A DNA stretch of 6,770 nucleotides, from the NCBI GenBank assembly GCA_016866645.1, contig VGLX01000069.1, positions 1-6,770 of the forward strand, given 5' to 3'. The DNA is from Candidatus Woesearchaeota archaeon (GTDB lineage: Archaea; Nanobdellota; Nanobdellia; SCGC-AAA011-G17; VGLX01). Both the position numbers and the translations under genes were made by a program. The notes under the pieces were generated by a model. That model ran no database searches and was not told where the DNA came from. It worked only from the letters and a program-made list of their open reading frames with translations. Below are positions 5,572-6,770 of the stretch, piece by piece (the stretch's first letter is position 1; every line of letters starts with the position of its first letter).

Positions 5572-5796
5572 ATGGCTAACTATAAGATACAGCACGACCG
5601 GGAAGGTTGCATAGGATGCGGCGCATGCGCTGCGGTCTGCCCAGACAACTGGGATCTGAAACCAGACGGCAAATCTGCTCCTAAGAAAGTAGACATTAGC
5701 GAGGATGAGTTCGAGTGCAACAACAACGCAGCTACCGGCTGCCCGGTGAACGTGATACACATAATCGACGTGAAAACGAAGAAGAAGATCATTTAA
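5572..5796 (+). CDS. single-cluster [4Fe-4S] ferredoxin
   Basis: A 74-aa cytosolic electron carrier. CIGCGACAAVCP supplies Cys 13, 16 and 19, and GCPVNVI supplies Cys 57; these four are the expected [4Fe-4S] ligands of monocluster ferredoxins. Two further cysteines, 23 and 49, sit at the places that form the disulfide in Thermotoga maritima ferredoxin, so the same stabilising bond is plausible. Acidic residues cluster at DISEDEFE (41-48), while the tail (KTKKKII) is basic, which is less usual for ferredoxins. The ATG at 5572 is placed for leaderless transcription. It is followed 30 bases later by dodecin in the same direction and lies divergent from a geranylgeranyl reductase gene, for which it could be the electron donor; it could equally serve the Fe-S/flavin proteins of the hdr operon. 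Function as a ferredoxin is secure; partners are inferred. Confidence 0.95.
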   Translation: MANYKIQHDREGCIGCGACAAVCPDNWDLKPDGKSAPKKVDISEDEFECNNNAATGCPVNVIHIIDVKTKKKII

Positions 5797-5809
5797 GAAC
5801 AAAAAAATC

Positions 5810-5817
5810 GGAGGTGA
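5810..5817 (+). promoter_or_regulatory. perfect Shine-Dalgarno of dodecin
   Basis: GGAGGTGA, fully complementary to the archaeal 16S 3' end, 9 bases before the ATG at 5827. It selects this ATG: the TTG at 5822 is followed within two codons by a stop. The internal operon gene carries a strong site while the first gene has none, the usual archaeal split. Confidence 0.85.
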
Positions 5818-5826
5818 TTTTTTGAG

Positions 5827-6027
5827 ATGAGTTGCGCTAAAGTAGTAGAGCTAATCGGCTGTTCTAATAAGAGCTTTGACGACGCTACTAACGAGGCTTT
5901 CAACAGGGCTAAGAAGACAATCCGGGGGATAACTGGCATGAAAGTCGTAGGACAGAGCGTCAAAATCGAGAACAACAAGATAAAAGAGTACAGGGTAAAC
6001 CTCAAACTGTCTTTTGGTGTTGAGTAA
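5827..6027 (+). CDS. dodecin family protein (Trp-less type)
   Basis: A 66-aa protein with full dodecin length and pattern: KVVELIGCSNKSFDDATNEA (5-24), NRAKKTIRGITGMKVVG (26-42) and the terminal strand NNKIKEYRVNLKLSFGVE. Dodecins are small beta-alpha-beta-beta proteins that form hollow dodecamers and usually store or buffer flavins such as riboflavin, FMN or its precursors. The aromatic residue that stacks on the isoalloxazine in characterised dodecins (Trp in NMVWAEV of Halobacterium and in DWFEV of bacterial forms) is Gly in GITGMKV here, so flavin binding is uncertain. A perfect ribosome site precedes it and it is co-transcribed with ferredoxin. The gene ends 4 bases from the convergent DUF4416 stop, and T-runs just beyond probably terminate the transcript. 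Family call is firm; ligand is open. Confidence 0.95.
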   Translation: MSCAKVVELIGCSNKSFDDATNEAFNRAKKTIRGITGMKVVGQSVKIENNKIKEYRVNLKLSFGVE

Positions 6028-6031
6028 ACCC

Positions 6032-6508
6032 TTATTTTTTTATGTTTTTTAGCAAGAACTTCTGAACTTCTTCTTTTTTGAAGTCAGGATAAGTCCTGTG
6101 AGTAGTAACGTATGCCCCGTTCTCGAACTTCAGAGTAAGGTGTGCGTAGACGTTAAGCCCTAGGTCTTGCTTGTATGCGCTTTTCTTATTGCTCGCTAAG
6201 ACCAGCTCTTTTTCTGTCAAGTAACCTGGGTCGATGTTTACTCTTCTCTTGCTGTTTATTCTGTACTTGTCTTCTATAATGTCCGTGTATCGTTTTATCT
6301 TAGCTAGCTTGTTTTCGGTTATTATCCTTTCAAAAGACAGTATGGTCTTTTTCAGGCCTTTGCCCATCTCCTCTTCGTAGTAGCTCGTGACGTTGAAGTC
6401 GTAAGTCACGCTGTCGACTATTCTCCCGAAGCTCTCTTCCAAGCCTTTCCTGACCTCTTCGAAAAGCTTCCCGTCAGAATACATCACGCATATGATAAGC
6501 TTAGCCAT
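6032..6508 (-). CDS. DUF4416 family protein
   Basis: A 158-aa protein recognised from the DUF4416 pattern: a beta strand near the start (LIICVMYS), FDFN-type segment followed by TSYYEEEMG (41-49), NKLAKIKRYTDIIEDKY, the signature RRVNIDPGYL (88-97), ELVLASNKK (100-108) and a closing THRTYPDFKKEEV (137-149). The biochemical role of this family is not known to me; some members have been labelled GTP-binding without, as far as I know, experimental backing. No cysteine-rich motif, signal peptide or membrane segment is visible, so it is probably cytosolic. The ATG at 6508 lies about 31 bases downstream of TTTATTAA on the minus strand (6543-6536), giving at most a short leader and no ribosome site. 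It is convergent with dodecin and directly downstream of a transposase end on the same strand. Confidence 0.88.
   Translation of the reverse strand: MAKLIICVMYSDGKLFEEVRKGLEESFGRIVDSVTYDFNVTSYYEEEMGKGLKKTILSFERIITENKLAKIKRYTDIIEDKYRINSKRRVNIDPGYLTEKELVLASNKKSAYKQDLGLNVYAHLTLKFENGAYVTTHRTYPDFKKEEVQKFLLKNIKK
6035..6050 (+). terminator. T-rich terminator after dodecin, inside the DUF4416 3' end
   Basis: Two runs on the plus strand (T7 at 6035-6041 and T6 at 6045-6050) lie 8 bases after the dodecin stop. Archaeal transcription commonly ends at such T-tracts. On the other strand the same bases encode the terminal lysine/asparagine codons of the convergent gene. Confidence 0.5.
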
Positions 6509-6535
6509 ATAAGCAGAATCTTCCCCTGTTTGAGG

Positions 6536-6543
6536 TTAATAAA
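6536..6543 (-). promoter_or_regulatory. TATA box of the DUF4416 gene
   Basis: Minus-strand TTTATTAA centred about 31 bases before the ATG at 6508. It lies between the gene and the transposase stop at 6562, so the promoter appears to have survived the neighbouring insertion. Confidence 0.5.
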
Positions 6544-6561
6544 CCCTTCGTTGAGATACAG

Positions 6562-6768
6562 TCAACTTGTCGTCATCTCTTTCTCTTTTGCTAATTTGAT
6601 TAGGTTGAGTAGCTTATTTTCTCCTAGTGGTAAATTTAGCCCTGCTGCTTCTGCTGGTGTTTTTCCTTTCAATTCTGTGTGGGGATTCACGTAGTTGTGG
6701 AGGACTTTATGCAAATAAGATGTGGCTTCTGCGCCTAAATGTGTTTGGAAAACGTTTAGCGCATCAAA
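6562..6768 (-). CDS. DDE-type transposase, C-terminal end (partial, enters from right edge)
   Basis: An open minus-strand frame of 68 codons enters at the right edge and ends at TGA 6564-6562. It reads ...TSYLHKVLHNYVNPHTELKG followed by KTPAEAAGLNLPLGENKLLN and a short charged tail. NYVNPHTELKGKTPAEAAG is the typical C-terminal signature of DDE integrase-fold transposases (the N-x-x-RPH-x-x-L-x-G-x-TPAE-x-AG pattern), here with Asn for the usual Arg. Such proteins cut and join insertion sequence ends. The catalytic residues lie outside the window, so intactness and IS family cannot be judged. Just after the stop, GTTGA (6550-6554) and TCAAC (6562-6566) form a small dyad that may belong to the element's end. 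Confidence 0.75.
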   Translation of the reverse strand, partial: FDALNVFQTHLGAEATSYLHKVLHNYVNPHTELKGKTPAEAAGLNLPLGENKLLNLIKLAKEKEMTTS

Positions 6769-6770
6769 TC

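Noticed and set aside
5533..5802. Minus-strand frames opposite ferredoxin
   Set aside because: They are shadows of the ferredoxin gene, which has full family motifs.
1..6770. CRISPR array, tRNA or rRNA
   Set aside because: No regularly spaced direct repeats, cloverleaf-like segment or rRNA-like conserved block was seen on reading both strands.

Overview
The window reads as archaeal chromosomal DNA, probably from an uncultivated anaerobe. The signs are TATA elements centred about 25-31 bases before several start codons (leaderless or very short-leader transcripts), a perfect GGAGGTGA Shine-Dalgarno used only inside an operon, an HdrA/HdrCB-type redox operon, and an archaeal-lipid-type geranylgeranyl reductase. 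The exact lineage cannot be fixed from this sequence; a DPANN or other deep anaerobic archaeon is a guess.

Bases 1-3405 hold a leftward operon of iron-sulfur/flavin electron-transfer proteins: an HdrC-HdrB fusion, then an HdrA homologue that lacks the N-terminal and C-terminal domains of canonical HdrA, then a second HdrA homologue that has the N-terminal domain but lacks the inserted ferredoxin module. The second one overlaps the first by ATGA and runs off the left edge. The two HdrA proteins look structurally complementary, which suggests an HdrA/HdrA' heterodimer working with the HdrCB-like thiol/disulfide module. No hydrogenase, MvhD or formate dehydrogenase subunit is inside the window.

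Bases 3406-4198 hold two small orphan genes in divergent orientation (66 aa leftward, 86 aa rightward), each with a TATA box placed for leaderless transcription. An 11-bp inverted repeat flanks the first.

Bases 4199-5425 hold a leftward geranylgeranyl-reductase-family flavoprotein gene. It is split by roughly 100 bases that carry three in-frame stops and a strong GC-rich REP/IS200-IS605-end-like hairpin. Both halves are in the same frame and otherwise well conserved, so the gene looks recently disrupted. Divergently from it, bases 5572-6027 carry a rightward operon of a single-cluster ferredoxin and a dodecin. A GGR-ferredoxin pairing has functional precedent, since ferredoxin supports GGR in Methanosarcina.

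Bases 6032-6508 encode a leftward DUF4416 protein, convergent with dodecin across 4 bases. The right edge (6562-6768) holds the C-terminal end of a leftward DDE-type transposase that enters from outside. Overall this is a redox-rich, flavin/Fe-S neighbourhood with two independent marks of mobile DNA. No tRNA, rRNA or CRISPR array was seen, and no gene-free stretch exceeds 300 bases.
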